From Amaurobius ferox (lineage: Eukaryota; Arthropoda; Arachnida; Araneae; Amaurobiidae): a stretch of DNA of 64,000 nt. Below the pieces are notes generated by a model. That model did no database searches, had not been told where the DNA came from, and saw nothing but the letters and a program-made list of their open reading frames with translations. The first letter of the stretch is position 1, and every line of letters begins with the position of its first letter. Position numbers and translations under genes: made by a program. This document shows positions 1-11,280 of the stretch, piece by piece. The stretch lies in the NCBI GenBank assembly GCA_951213105.1, contig OX578146.1, positions 52,408,775-52,472,774 on the forward strand, read 5' to 3'.

Positions 1-659
1 TATAGTTAAAAGTACAGTACTGCTTCTCATTACATGGAATAGATCAGTATTAGTGGTATACTATGCCTTCTTGCATTTTTTAAAAGTAGAAGTATTGTAA
101 AACTAAAATAACTTCATAACAACTAGTGCATGAGGCAGGGGGTTGATGTCATTTCTTTGACTTTTGATGGCACGAGTACTAATATATGTACTGCACAGGA
201 ACTGGGATGTAATCTACTTTTAAAATAGGAAATGTTTAGCAATTAATAGAAGTCTGTTTACTATAGCGATTTGCTCAAATATTACCTATATCTCGTTAAC
301 AAAATTAACAAAATGTTATCTATAGATATAATTTGTGTTTTAGGATAAAAAAAACTGAAATATTAATTGAAAATAATTTGCAATGACAATTTGAAAAAGA
401 AAGCTAAAACAGAGTCATAACAAAATTTAAAAATAAATGTGTAAGAAGAGAAAGTGTTGCAGAATCTTAATCCACGCATTTTGAACCTGTATATTTTAGG
501 GATTTAAAAATACGTAGATTAAGATTCTTAAAAAAGAAAGTTTTGAAAAACAATAAACAAATTACCACAATGGCACACTTTTATAATTTTCTGGAACTAC
601 TATAATGCGCCGTTCTAGCGCAACCGTGCCAAATCTGGTGCTCATTTGGAGAACCTAAG
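1..659. other. AT-rich sequence without recognised features
   Basis: No open frame, tandem repeat or element end was recognised here. The sequence is A/T-rich with short A runs and ends near the outer edge of the satellite arm described next. Confidence 0.5.
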
Positions 660-737
660 GGGGACATACTAGCCGTGCTTTTAAGATAACTAAAGAAAGG
701 AAAGGCTATCTCTTGTGACTCTAGCTCTTTGGTTCTA

Positions 738-892
738 GGTTAATTTTTAAAGAAGAGACTTTATATTTTTAGCTAAATATGTTGTTTAGACACTTTTAAA
801 GGAATGACACTTTAAAATGCCTGCTGTAACGGTATAGAATGAATTCATAACCGCCACCTAGTGACGAAATGGAGAACTTAGGTAGTTTTTAA
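738..892 (-). repeat. Satellite, left arm (outer part)
   Basis: Reverse-strand satellite. It matches the right-arm units, including the wording equivalent to CTAGTTCTCCATTTCG and TTTAAAAGTTTCTAAACA. It continues at 2189 after removal of the element inserted at 893-2188. Confidence 0.65.
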
Positions 893-2188
893 CACTTTAC
901 AACAAAGTTGAAAAGTGTTTATGACTTTGTTCATTCTGTCTGTCTGTCTGTCTGTCTGTCCGTTAGCACGATAACTGCCGTAAAAATGACTTAATCAAAA
1001 TGAAATTTTAGTATGTTGTTCAGACGGTCTGTAGGACCTATGGGAATATAAATGAATAATATCACACAATTAGTTTTGGATTGAACCCGGGTTGAAAAAA
1101 TGAAATACATTGAGCCCTATGGGACCTAATTTTTCTAACATTTTTTAAGTGGATTTAAAATTCACAAATTGCTTCGAAAATTTTAGGTAATAGTCAAATT
1201 GTTCCATAAAATATATAAAAAAAAATTCAGCTAAATATATTCAGTAGTTTTTTAAATAAAAATTAAAATAATAATTACACATCTTATATGAAACGATCAC
1301 GTGACCATGATATGAAACGATCACATGACCCACTTCAAAATGATATATGGCATCCATCTTGTTTCAAATTCGTGATTTTTAAAAGTTCTTTTTAATTCAT
1401 ATTGAGTGTTGCATCCATCCTAAAACTACTTTATTTCTGCTTAAATTCTGTGCATCTACATACTAAAAGAACACAATGACAATATATTTGAGTTTAAATT
1501 CTCATTCAAATTTGATTATGTCTACAACTAAGCCTATTTTTCACCTATGTAAAATGTAAACAGCAAAATATGTAGAATGAGTTGTATTAGAATTACTGTA
1601 TTTCTTTAACACAAAATAATTCAGTCCATGGAGTCTGCATGGCTGATATGAATGAAATATTAATTGATTTTATAAACAGAAGGACGATTTTTTTCGATGA
1701 AGTTTTAAGCATAGAGTTTATGAATTGTAGCTCCATGGTCTTAATTTTCAAATAAAAGAAATTATTATAGTATTGTGATGAATGAAATGGAGAAAGTTAT
1801 GAATGAAATCCTGCTTTTATAAAGAGACCCAGACGTGTTATTTTTTCTATGACGTCATTTGAATTAATTTCAGTTGTTTTCGATGAAGTTTTCAAATATA
1901 ATAAATTATCGTAGTATTATGATAGATTTAAAAATATTTCCGTGGAATGTATTGCATTTTAGAGATATTTAAACCACGCAATTTATATTTCAATGCCGTC
2001 ATTTGAATGAAGTTCATTTTTTTCAATGAAGGTTTAAGTTTTCAAATATAATAAATCAATGTAGTATTGTGATAAGTTTTAAAATATTACCGAGGAATGT
2101 ATTGCATTTTCGACTTTTTTAAATAAAATTGCATTGAAGTTGGAAAGTGTTTCATAATCAATGCTTTAAGCATGATTGATCTTTCTTG
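893..2188 (+). mobile_element. Family T non-autonomous element, copy 1 (TTAA at both edges)
   Basis: A 1296-bp element bounded by TTAA at 889-892 and 2189-2192. The uninterrupted satellite carries only one TTAA at this place. The left end starts CACTTTACAAC and folds into an 11-pair hairpin with one mismatch and a 3-nt loop. A (CTGT)n tract follows at about 936-960. The right end has a hairpin around ATGCTTTAAGCAT and finishes TTTCTTG. No coding capacity. It is nearly collinear with the copy at 41774-43067, and shorter inverted copies lie at 9536, 26655 and 27774. The TTAA suggests piggyBac, Kolobok or Sola3 mobilisation, but no convincing terminal inverted repeat is seen. Confidence 0.75.
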
Positions 2189-2345
2189 TTAAAGACATGA
2201 CTTCGGGACGTTTTAGGTAAATTGGGATATTTCGAAACTTTTGTGTTTACGCCTGCTGATGCTATACGATTGATACACATCAGAGTATAAATATATGTAT
2301 ACGTAAATATATTCTCAAAATCTGATATGTGTGTTTTTACGTAGA
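2189..2345 (-). repeat. Satellite, left arm (inner part)
   Basis: Reverse-strand satellite flanking the family T insertion. Reverse complemented, it reads collinearly with about 3675-3830, including CTGATGTGTATCA and TTTACCTAAAA. Confidence 0.6.
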
Positions 2346-2755
2346 CGCGCGGGCAAGTGATCCAACATTAAAGCAAAATAATATTCTTGCGAAGTCAACA
2401 GCTTATTATTGTCACATATGTCAACATTACCGATTATCAGTTAGATTTCACACAAGAAAAATATTAAGAATCATGCTTTTATACTGAGGATGGAGTGTAC
2501 GAATAGAATGACACCATTGATAATCTTTAGAGTACATCAAAACTCTTAGATAAAGTTATATAGATCCCAACTAAATATGCACTTCTTAACATTGTTTTAG
2601 ATATTGTAGAAAATTTCCGAAGACTTAGTACTACACATCTTAAATTGTAGAATAGGAAACGGTTAATAATTTTTAATAGCCTACATATTATTTCAATTTC
2701 GAAAATCGTCAGTAAAAACTTTGTTTCCACATTTAAGAAAAGTTTGTATCCTAGT
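2346..2755 (-). repeat. Left inner arm of the foldback structure
   Basis: The reverse complement aligns with 2890-3170 and 3533-3675. Shared blocks include ACAAACTTTTCTTAAATGTG, GGAAATTTTCTACAAT, ATCTAAGAGTT and GTGATTCTTAATA. No coding frame. The small open frame at 2527-2730 on the minus strand is not supported. Confidence 0.65.
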
Positions 2756-2889
2756 GAATCCCAGTGAATACTGGCTAATTTTTTATTTTTTCATACTTCA
2801 AAACACTTTGCACATATTTTAAGTGCTACTAATTTTTTGTTAAATATGTAAACCAAGTAAAATTCAAATTCTCACTAGAATTAAACAAA
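2756..2889. other. Loop between the inverted arms
   Basis: AT-rich spacer of about 130 bp. Its edges still share CTAGTGA in inverted order, so the true loop may be about 105 bp. No coding content. Confidence 0.5.
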
Positions 2890-3675
2890 ATACAAACTTT
2901 TCTTAAATGTGAAAACAAAGTTTACACTTACGATTTTCGAAAATGAAATAATATATAGAATATTGAAATGTATCAATATCTTTTTATTCTATAGTCGAAA
3001 ATACATAGTACTAAGTCGTAGGAAATTTTCTACAATAGCTGAAAAATCTTAAGGAGTACATATTTGGATGTGATTTATATAGCATTATCTAAGAGTTATG
3101 ATGTACTAAGAGTTGTGATGTAAGCTTTTCAATGGGGTCATTCTATCAGTATACTCCATCCTCTATAAAAGTGTGTCGGAACTTACTAAGCAAAGTTCTG
3201 CTCAAGCGCCAATCATCGTATAAGAAGGCTGATTTGCCAACTGGACTTGCTTGCTAATTCAACTACCTTGGACAATGTCGGTTTCGGACTGCGATCCGAC
3301 CTATCATGCATATATCCCAAGTTGGCACTGAGATGTAGTTGTTTATGATTTCTTCTGTTTTAATGTTTACAATTGTTAAACATAAAATATAGGTCTTGAA
3401 TTGTGTATGCCACATGAATATAAAACTTCTGGTAAAGTAAATTACTTCCCGGGGGGTAATTTAGACCCCGGCGATGGCGTCAATATATAGCTAACGAATT
3501 GTAATCCTTTGAAGTGGTATCAGACCTACAAAGGCGTGATTCTTAATACTATTCTTATGTGAGAATCTAATTGATAAACAGTAATGCAGACATATGTGAC
3601 CGCAATAAACTATCGTCATCGCGGAGGTATTGTTTAGCTTTAATGTCAGAACATGTACAAGCAATTCAGTGTATA
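2890..3675 (+). repeat. Right inner arm of the foldback structure, with a 362-bp extra segment
   Basis: Partner of 2346-2755. The match breaks at 3171 and resumes at 3533. The extra 3171-3532 segment is absent from the left arm and contains a small inverted repeat, CCGGGG/CCCCGG, around 3450-3473. It could be an insertion here or a deletion on the left. Confidence 0.6.
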
Positions 3676-5217
3676 AACACACATATCGGATTTTGAGAAT
3701 TCGGTTAAGTATACTTACATTTATACGCTGATGTGTATCACACGTATTGCCTCAACAAGCGTATACACATGATTAAAAGTTTTTAAACATCTCCATTTAC
3801 CTAAAATATCCCAAAGTTATGTCTTTAAAAAATACTATAGTTCTCAATTTCGCTGCTACGTGGGGGTGATGGAATCAATCAATACCGACACAGCAGGCGT
3901 TTCCGCACATTTAAAAGTTTCTAAACACCTCAATTACCTAAAAAATCGAGAGACCCATCTTTACAGTTAGCTTAGTACACATTTTCGCCGCTATGCAGAG
4001 CTGATGTGTATTACACATAGCGCATAAGCAGATGTTTTGACCCTACAGGAAATCTCTATACATCGTGTTTAGCTAAAAAATAAATTATGTCCTTAAAAAT
4101 TAGTGTAATACCCCTGTCCAACGTTATGTGGATTTGATGTGTATCACACATATCGCCTCAGCAGGTGTGCCCACTCCATTAAAAGTTACTAAGCACCTCA
4201 TTTAGATAAAAAGTATAAAAGCTCATCTTTAAAAGTTTATCTTAGTTCTCCACTTCGGTAGCGGGCAATGATGAATTCATTTCATATCGCCTTAGAACGC
4301 GTTTCATCCTCTTTGAAAGTTTCTAAATATCCCATGTACCTAAAATGTCTAAAGTCTCATCCTTAAAAAGCTACCCTAGTTCTCCATGTCGCGCTAGGTG
4401 GTGGTTATGGAGTTACTCCATACCACCTCAGTAGTCGTTTCCATCCCCTTTAAAAGTTCCTAAACACCTCATTTAGCTAAAATATTTGAAGTCCCATCTT
4501 TTAAAACTACCCTAGTTCCCATTTTACCGCAAGGTAGCGCTGATGCGTATCACACATATCGCACCACCAGTTGTTTACACCCTTTTAAAAGTTTCTAAAC
4601 ATTTTCATGTATCCAAAAAATCCAAAATCCCATCCATAAAAACAGCCATAGTTCTCAGTTTCACAGATATGGGGGCTGATAGATTCATTCAATACTGCTT
4701 CAAGTATTTCCACCACTTCAAAAGTTTCTAAACATCCCCATTTTACCTAAAATGTCCAAAGTTTTTAAAAATTAGCTTAGTATCCCTTTCTATTGCTATG
4801 TGACGTTGTTGTGTATCACATATATCGCCTCAGCAGGTATTTCCACCCCTTTAAAAGTTCCTGTATCTTTTCATTTTAAGTAAATGTATTGTGACACTAC
4901 ATTTATCTAAAAAATCCAAAGTTCTGTCTTCAAAAACTGCTCTAGTTCTCCATTTCGCTGTTGTCTGGCGATGATGGATTCAGTACCATACCGACTCAGC
5001 AAGCGTTTCTACTCCTTTAAAAGTTTCTAAACGCCTCATTTACCTAAAAAATCGAGAGACCCAGCTTCAAAAATTAATTTAGTACTCCTTTTCTCCGATA
5101 AGTGGCGCTGATGTGCATTGCACATAGGACCTTAACAGGTATTGTGACCCTACAAAAAGTTTCCATACATCCCATTTACCTAAAATAAAAAAATGATGGC
5201 CTGTCCTTAAAAAGAGT
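3676..5217 (+). repeat. Degenerate ~133-bp satellite array, right arm
   Basis: Repeating blocks: GTGTATCACACATATCGCC, CAGCAGG, TTTAAAAGTTTCTAAACA, CTCATTTACCTAAAA, CTAGTTCTCCATTTCG. The GTTTCTAAAC block recurs at 4591, 4724, 4857, 5023 and 5159, giving steps of 133, 133, 166 and 136. The 166 step carries a small insertion. Alternate units seem to differ (GATGTGTATCACAC versus GATGGATTCA), so a ~266-bp dimer is likely. Confidence 0.75.
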
Positions 5218-5225
5218 CTAATAAT

Positions 5226-5938
5226 TAAGGCGCGGATTTTTATGACCTAAAAATTCACTAAAAATGCCCTTAAAGTTTCGGCTGCAACTTTTGTTTCGCA
5301 CACTTTGCAAAGAAATTACTCCGTCCGTAGAAAATAAGTTTCCACCAAACTCGAAAACGAACTTGCGCAAATGAAATGATTGCGAAGGTTTGCACTTAGA
5401 CATGTCTGAAGCAATGCTTCCTTTACAAATTGGAAATAATGACTAAATTTCTCTACAGCTGCCCTTCGCCTTGACAGAAAATTGAAAACCCGTTTAAACT
5501 GGTTAATATCACTTCTGATTGGTAGCAATAGGCACGTGAAGAGGATGGACAACCCAGTTTGCAGTGGAAAATTCCTATTAATTGTAATAGAAATTCCGCA
5601 TTATCTTTCTCAAAATCTTGTCTTGAAAGGAGTTGATTTACGACCAGAGCCCCTTACGACGGGGAAGACTATCTTTACTGTAAAATACCTGTTTGCACCA
5701 CAAAATGGGAGGAAGTGTTGCGACCCCGGGGGTTTGTTTGTAAAGATGCTAAGACGGGAATTAGCAAACACACATTTTGCAACAGAAAGTATAGAACACA
5801 AAATGAAAAAAAATCCCTAAATTTAGGAAATCTTATAAAAATGCTAGATATTGCCTCAAAAATGCTCAAAATGCCCATAAAAGGGAAAAATTCGAAAAAA
5901 TGCAAAAAAATGCAGATTTCATCAAAATCCGCGCCTTA
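5226..5938 (-). mobile_element. hAT-type MITE inserted in the satellite
   Basis: A 713-bp element with 18-bp terminal inverted repeats, one mismatch (TAAGGCGCGGATTTTTAT at the left). It is flanked by CTAATAAT (5218-5225) and CTAATAAC (5939-5946). The uninterrupted satellite has only one copy of this 8-mer, and it fits the nTnnnnAn target rule of hAT elements. On the minus strand near 5403-5290 a decayed frame reads KFVFEFGGNLFSTDG followed, after a frameshift, by a Cys-x2-Cys-like stretch. This resembles the N-terminal zinc finger of some hAT transposases. Deletion derivative; no intact gene. Confidence 0.65.
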
Positions 5939-5946
5939 CTAATAAC

Positions 5947-6215
5947 CCCTTCTAACACTATGTGGTGTTGATGTGTATCATACCTACCACCTCAGCAGGT
6001 GTTTTCGCCCATTTAAAGTTACTAAGCACCTCATTTGGCTAAAAAATTTAAAGTCTGATCCTAAAAAGACTACTTTAGTTCTCCATTCCACATGATAGCA
6101 GGTATTGATGGACTTATTGCATATCGTCTTAGAATGCGTTTCAACCTCTGTAAAATGTTCTAAACATGCCATTTACTTAAAAACTGAGAGTCCCATCTTT
6201 AAAAATTAGCTTAGA
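5947..6215 (+). repeat. Satellite continuing beyond the MITE
   Basis: Two further units (CACCTCAGCAGGTGTTTTCG, then TTCTAAACATGCCATTTACT). The match ends at CTTTAAAAATTAGCTTAG near 6215. The left arm ends at the same phase of the repeat. Confidence 0.6.
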
Positions 6216-7989
6216 TCAGGAACCTTACTTCCCATAACGGACAGCTGATTCCAATTAAACTTTCAGTAACATGCTTGCAAATGTTTTACAGTGTAGTTTA
6301 TGTACTTAATATGCAGTAATATACATACAATGATCCCAGAGGGTGGAATAGGAGGAAGAGGGAAAATCGTCTGATCAGTTGAAAATGAGAGTAGTTCAAT
6401 GAAGTGAGGATTGGGGAAGGAAGAAATGCGCAGTTAGTAAATTTCTGGGCCGTTTTCTGATTAAAATGGAATGGAGCAGGGGGGATGTTGGATAGTTAAT
6501 TATTTCATTCAATCGCTAAACTATGTTGTTTAATCGACTGCGTATTCTTATCTTCACGTCTACTGTGAGTGTAAATCTAATGCTTTAAATATTCTAATTA
6601 AGTTCATATTTATATTTGAATATTTTAAAATGCAGTATTTTAAACTTTGTTTAATTTATTTTTAATTAATTTTCTTTGAGAAACAGTAATTTCTTTAACA
6701 AATATAAAATTTGTTTCTAAAAGCAGCGGATGGAATTTCTTGCACATACTGGAATTCCAAATTTCTATAAATTCTTTCTAACTCATTATTTCACTTGACT
6801 ACTCATTATTTTAGCTGACTTTTTGGAGTGAAGTAGGTCTGTCTGTGGTCAATTTCATTTCTTGTGTACACAATATAAATATAAATGAATTTTCACGAAA
6901 TTTTATGTCAGCTTTTTTTTATCAAAACATTTAGAATTATATAGAACATTTTGAAATTCGATCAAAAAATTCAAACTTTCATATTTTTTTAACACAAATT
7001 TTTTAGGACAAACTTGGAGATACTCATGCCTAAAAGGGTTTATTTATGGCTCAATAATCACGAAACTTAGTAGTTTCAATCATAGTCGTAAAAAAATAAA
7101 AATATAATAGCAATGCAAAAAATACAATTTTTAGCCCCCCCCCCTTGGGGTCAAGTTATCCCCCGCGAGTATATTGTCAAATATGATAGGAATCAGAATA
7201 TTTTTTTCAAGCAGTTTAAAGTAAAGAGCAACACGCAATAACTGTAATCATTTGGACCCGTAACAGAGATTTTTAAATTTTTTTCTTGAAAATTAGTAAT
7301 TCCAAATTAGTAAGTTTCCTTTCCTAATTTGTAATTGTGCAAATTCCAAAAAAATGAGTGAGGTTTATTAATATAGAAGTTTCGATATTTACTAATTAAA
7401 ATTTTAAATTCTAATAAATGTTATTTCTGTAAAAATGGCCAAAATTAGCATCTTCGTTAAAGTTACAGAAAAGAACAACAAATGATAACAATAATAATTT
7501 GTTTTAATACATGTTACTAACCAAGATTTTACTCAATGAACAAACTCAAATGAACAGTAACAGAATACAATAAAAGCTTGAAATTTATATATCATAGCAC
7601 AATGATAGTTCAAAATGCATAATTAACATTTAAAAGTACATACATGATTAAGCTATTTTCAAACGCATAAAAATTCAAATGGATTATCAGATCTACTTAC
7701 CAGATTAAAGTATACATTTCCTCTTCTGTCCGGTGGGAATAATTTCATGTAGAGTTGATTTTAAACAAATGTTTCTATTTTAAATTTTTATGTAGTTTAG
7801 ATGTACACTCTCTTGCAAAAAAAAACAATAAAAAAAAAAACGAAGCACCATGAAGAAAGTGACTGTTTTTGTTGAAATTAAATATGCGTACAGCTAGCTC
7901 ATACACAGCTAATGGAATTATTACAAAATCAAAGCAGCAGAACCCATCAATGGTTAGCAATTGTACATCGAATTTTCAAATCAGTAATT
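6216..7989. other. AT-rich intergenic sequence
   Basis: Nothing coding is recognised. A run of ten C at 7135-7144 is followed by TTGGGGTCAAG. Short open frames (for example 7775-7960 minus) have no support. Confidence 0.45.
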
Positions 7990-7992
7990 AGT

Positions 7993-8584
7993 GAAACTCC
8001 CCTTGGCGGCATTCTTGTATACGTCTAGGTATGGAGTGATAAAATTCCCTAATGTCATCCTGCTATACATTCTGCCAGACATTCCTCAATTGTTGCTCCA
8101 GATCTGCTACATAACGGGGTGCCTGAATCTGACGGTCTAGCATGTCCCATACATGCTCGATTGGCGAAAGGTCTGGTGACCTTACTGGCCAAGGAACAGC
8201 ATCAACAGCACGGAGACAGTCCACAGATATGCTAACCGTATTTGTTGGAAAATGGCCCCAGAATGACGTGCCATGAAGGGTAAAGCAAACAGCCGCAGAA
8301 TTTCATCAACATATAGTTGAGCTGTTAAAGTTGTACGCAGGATGACTGGGGGCGACCTGCTGTCGTAAGAGATAGCACTTCGCACCATCACACCAGGGAT
8401 AATAGCTATGTACCTGTGTAAAACAAAAGCTGATTGGGACCACTGGCCCTGGCGCCTCCACACATGTACCCGATGGCCATCTGTTGAAAGATTGAGTCCA
8501 TGAAAAATGGCACGTATCGTGAGCTGGCTTAGTGGGTATAAGGTGTGGTATAAGTATTCCGAAAACATATCATTCGTTGCTGCC
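7993..8584 (-). pseudogene. Tc1-like transposase, C-terminal DDE domain, broken
   Basis: Minus-strand protein with Tc1 DDE signatures. NLSTDGHRVHVWRRQG is followed by PGVMVRSAISYDSRSP, then FQQ, and in another frame SPDLSPIEHVWDML and a tail ending near 7993. The usual FSDESRF block is shortened to IFHGL, which removes the first catalytic Asp. The block QQDNARPHTA is deleted after FQQ with a frame change near 8230, which removes the second Asp. Only the Glu of PIEH remains. An in-frame stop lies in the C-terminal part. The N-terminal DNA-binding half is missing, and the next element starts at about 8585 in the opposite orientation. Confidence 0.85.
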
Positions 8585-9471
8585 ATGTATAAAAGGAGCG
8601 ATTTATCAGATCTGGAAAGTAGATGATCACCTTGTTTCAGGACTAGAGTGGTGGTATTTCCGAAACAGTGTAGTTTGTTAACTGTTTGCGTGCTGCTGTG
8701 GTTAAAGTGTATCGTCAATGGAGAAATGACACCATTGAGAATAAGTGACGTGGAAAATGCGGAACACCACTGATATGAGAGATGAACATCGGTTCCGAAA
8801 GTTCGTGAGGGCCGATCGCCGCGCTGAAGTGGAGCCTAATGAACTAGGGGGCTACCGGAAATGTGTCTCAAACGACAGTTCAGCGAATCCTGTTGCGTAT
8901 GGGCCTCCGAAATAGAAGGATGGTCACTGTACATATGCTAACGAAGTTGCATCGGCAGAAAAAGCTGACCTTTACATGGCAGTATCGGAATTGAACATCT
9001 GCTGATTTCCAAAAGATTGCCTTCTCCGATGAGTCACGTTTTCTGCTTCATCGAATGGGTGGACATTGGCATATAAGTCGTGAAAGATCAGAGAACAAAC
9101 ACTCATCAACCATTGCTGGAAGAACACAATTGATTTTTTCCCTGGGGCGGGTGAGACCTACCAGTACTACAATACGACGTGTCACACAGCGAGAACTGTC
9201 CGAGAGTAGTTGGAGAAGCACGATGACGACTTCAAAGTGCTCCCCTGACCACCCTAGTTCCACAGACTTAAACCCAATTGAGCATCGTGGGACAACCTCC
9301 ATCGAGTTGTTCGCTGTATGGATTCTCCACCACGCGCACCCTTCAGCAGCTGTCAGCCGCACTGTAGTCTGCATGGCTCCACATGCCTGTGAATACCTTC
9401 CAGCACTTTGAGTCATTCCCAACCCGTCTAGCTGCTGTCCACACTGCACACGGCGATTACTCAGGATATTA
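8585..9471 (+). pseudogene. Second Tc1-like transposase, frameshifted, opposite orientation
   Basis: Starts at an ATG (8585) followed by YKRSDLSDLE, an N-terminal helix-turn-helix beginning. Then, in shifting frames: VVKVYRQWRNDTIEN, HRFRKFVRADRR, VSQTTVQRILLRMGL, NWTSADFQKIAFSDESRF (first catalytic Asp present), ISRERSENKHSSTIAGRTQ, YQYYNTTCHTARTVRE and DLNPIEH. The C-terminus ends HGDYSGY at the TAG near 9471. About 70-80 residues between IAGRTQ and the second Asp block are deleted, and that Asp is Tyr (YQYYN for YQQDN). At least four frame changes. It belongs to a different Tc1 subfamily from its neighbour, so this is two insertions and not one inverted copy. Confidence 0.85.
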
Positions 9472-9512
9472 GCTGGTGGTCACAATAATGTGACTCGACT
9501 GTAATAAAATAC
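9472..9512 (+). repeat. Right terminal inverted repeat of the second Tc1-like element
   Basis: Directly after the transposase stop, GGTGGTCACAATAATGTGAC has the form of the Tc1-family inverted terminus and contains its own inverted GTCACA/TGTGAC. The matching left terminus was not found beside 8585, so the 5' end is lost. Confidence 0.5.
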
Positions 9513-9535
9513 CTGTAATAATCATAAAAAATTAA

Positions 9536-10455
9536 AAACAAGAACCATAAATCATGCATAAAGCATTGATTATGAAACACTTTCGAACTGAAATGCAATC
9601 AGCTAAATGTATCGCATCTCTAAAATGCCATACATTCAGCGATAATATTTTTTTAATTATCACAAAAGTACAATAATTTATTTTACATGAAAACTTAAAA
9701 CTTCATCGAAAAAAGTGAACTTTATTCAAATGACGTCATCAAAATATATAAATCGTCTGTCTTTCTATGAAAAAGAAGTGAATATTTAATTCATACACTT
9801 TTATTCCAGATTCCAGAATTAAATTTTTTTTTAAATTCAGCAACTCATCTACATTCTACAACTCATCTACAATCACTTGTCTACACTCTCATAAATTATC
9901 ACAGTATTACAATAATTTATTTTATTTGGAAACTTAAAACCATGGAGGCAAAAGTACTTTCTAACTCCATGATTAAAACTCCATCGAAAAAGACAATGCT
10001 ACAAAATCGTCTGCTTCTCTATATAAAATCAATTGATATTTCATTCATATCATCTGTATTCCAAACCCCAGAGCTAAATAATTTTGCGTTAAAAGAATTC
10101 AGCAGTACATATACAACTCATCTTACAGCTTTTTTTTTTGTTTACATTCTGCATACATTAAAATTAGGCTTCGTTGTAGAAATAGTCAAAGTTTGATGAT
10201 CATTTAAACTCAAAAATATTGTAATTGCATTAGCACAGAATATAGATGCACAGAAAAAATTAAAAAATAAAGCGGTTTTAGGACGGATGCAACACTAAAT
10301 CTAAATTTAAAAGAACTTTAAAAATCACGATTTTTACTCTGGGAAAAAAGATGGATGCCATATTTTATTTTGAAGTAGGTCACGCGATCTCTAAATATTA
10401 AATGTGTGTAATTATTATTTTAGTCATAAACACTTTTCAACTATGTTGCAAAGTG
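9536..10455 (-). mobile_element. Family T element, copy 2, internally deleted
   Basis: Inverted family T copy. The 3' hairpin end lies at 9540-9580 (TCATGCATAAAGCATTGATT) and the 5' hairpin end at 10425-10455, followed by TTAA (10456-10459). TTAA also precedes it at 9532-9535, with two extra T at the element end. It lacks the (CTGT)n region and several hundred bases of the 5' half. Open frames inside (for example 9942-10196) follow the repeat and are not genes. Confidence 0.7.
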
Positions 10456-10459
10456 TTAA

Positions 10460-11280
10460 ACATTGCAAAAACAAAACTGTATTAGTGAACAAAGAGAATG
10501 ACTGATTCTTAGTTTCATATAAGATGTACCTAACATTATATTTTCACAGCATGTAACAAGTTAGTAATGGTATTAACTAGTTTTGGAAGCAGAAAGCAGC
10601 ATCCTTCTTCAGAACAAAAAGACAAAACAATGACATCAGCAAAAGCATAAAGCGTATCTCGTAATACTGGATACAGAAAGAACTATAATGAACACAGCAT
10701 CATGTAAAATATAATTAAGTACATTCAACCTTCAAGGGAATGATACATATAAAAAGGAAATATATAGCATTTTTCTCATAATCATTTAAACTAAAAATAA
10801 ACACTTATAGGTACAGGAATTGCGGACTAGTTTGTAGGGAATCCCACTCCAGAAAAATATCTCATGTAGATAATGTGTTTATAGTTGCAGCAATATCTGC
10901 ATCAGAATTCATCTATCGCTCAAAGGTAGCTTAATGCGTAGATAAACAATAATAATTATTCCCAAAAAACCTTCAACCATTTTAAATGTTTCTCTTATTT
11001 TAAAAGTTAAATTTACCATCGTACAAATGTAAATAGACTGATCGCTAAAATGTAAACAGACGTCATCTTGAAACGAAACTAACAAACCGGATACTGATCA
11101 AAAGAATATACATATACCGCTGCATGGCCTGCGAGTATTTCGATCGCATTTCTTAATGAAGGTTATCTTATTCTTATTAATGGCTATCCACTACCGGTAC
11201 TATCTCACTGAATTTTTAGGTATCCATCACGTATTCGCTTCCAATTGCGACACGGCAAGGTTTTAGAAAGTAATGCTTGA
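10460..11280. other. Intergenic sequence
   Basis: AT-rich. No gene or element end is recognised. Confidence 0.4.

Larger units (their letters stand above)
738..6215. mobile_element. Foldback-like composite: long inverted arms running into satellite arrays
   Basis: Reading outward from a loop at about 2756-2889, the left side (2755 down to 738, reverse complemented) aligns collinearly with the right side (2890 up to about 3985). Each arm is about 0.7 kb once insertions are removed. The inner arm is non-repetitive. The outer arm becomes a degenerate satellite in opposite orientation on the two sides. The right arm carries an extra segment (3171-3532) and many more satellite units, up to 6215. 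Unequal arms made partly of tandem repeats are typical of Foldback/Galileo-type elements. An inversion inside a satellite array is the alternative. No transposase was seen and the outer target duplication is not defined. Satellite-like sequence may reach 660 on the left. Confidence 0.6.

Noticed and set aside
3720..5200. CRISPR-like array
   Set aside because: Units are degenerate and contiguous with no unique spacers, and the setting is eukaryotic. It is a satellite.
9048..9449. 133-codon frame on the minus strand
   Set aside because: Antisense shadow of the plus-strand Tc1 transposase, whose conserved motifs are on the plus strand.
10500..10530. TTTCATATAAGATGT similar to part of family T, outside copy 2
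   Set aside because: Too short to distinguish a displaced fragment from chance in AT-rich DNA.
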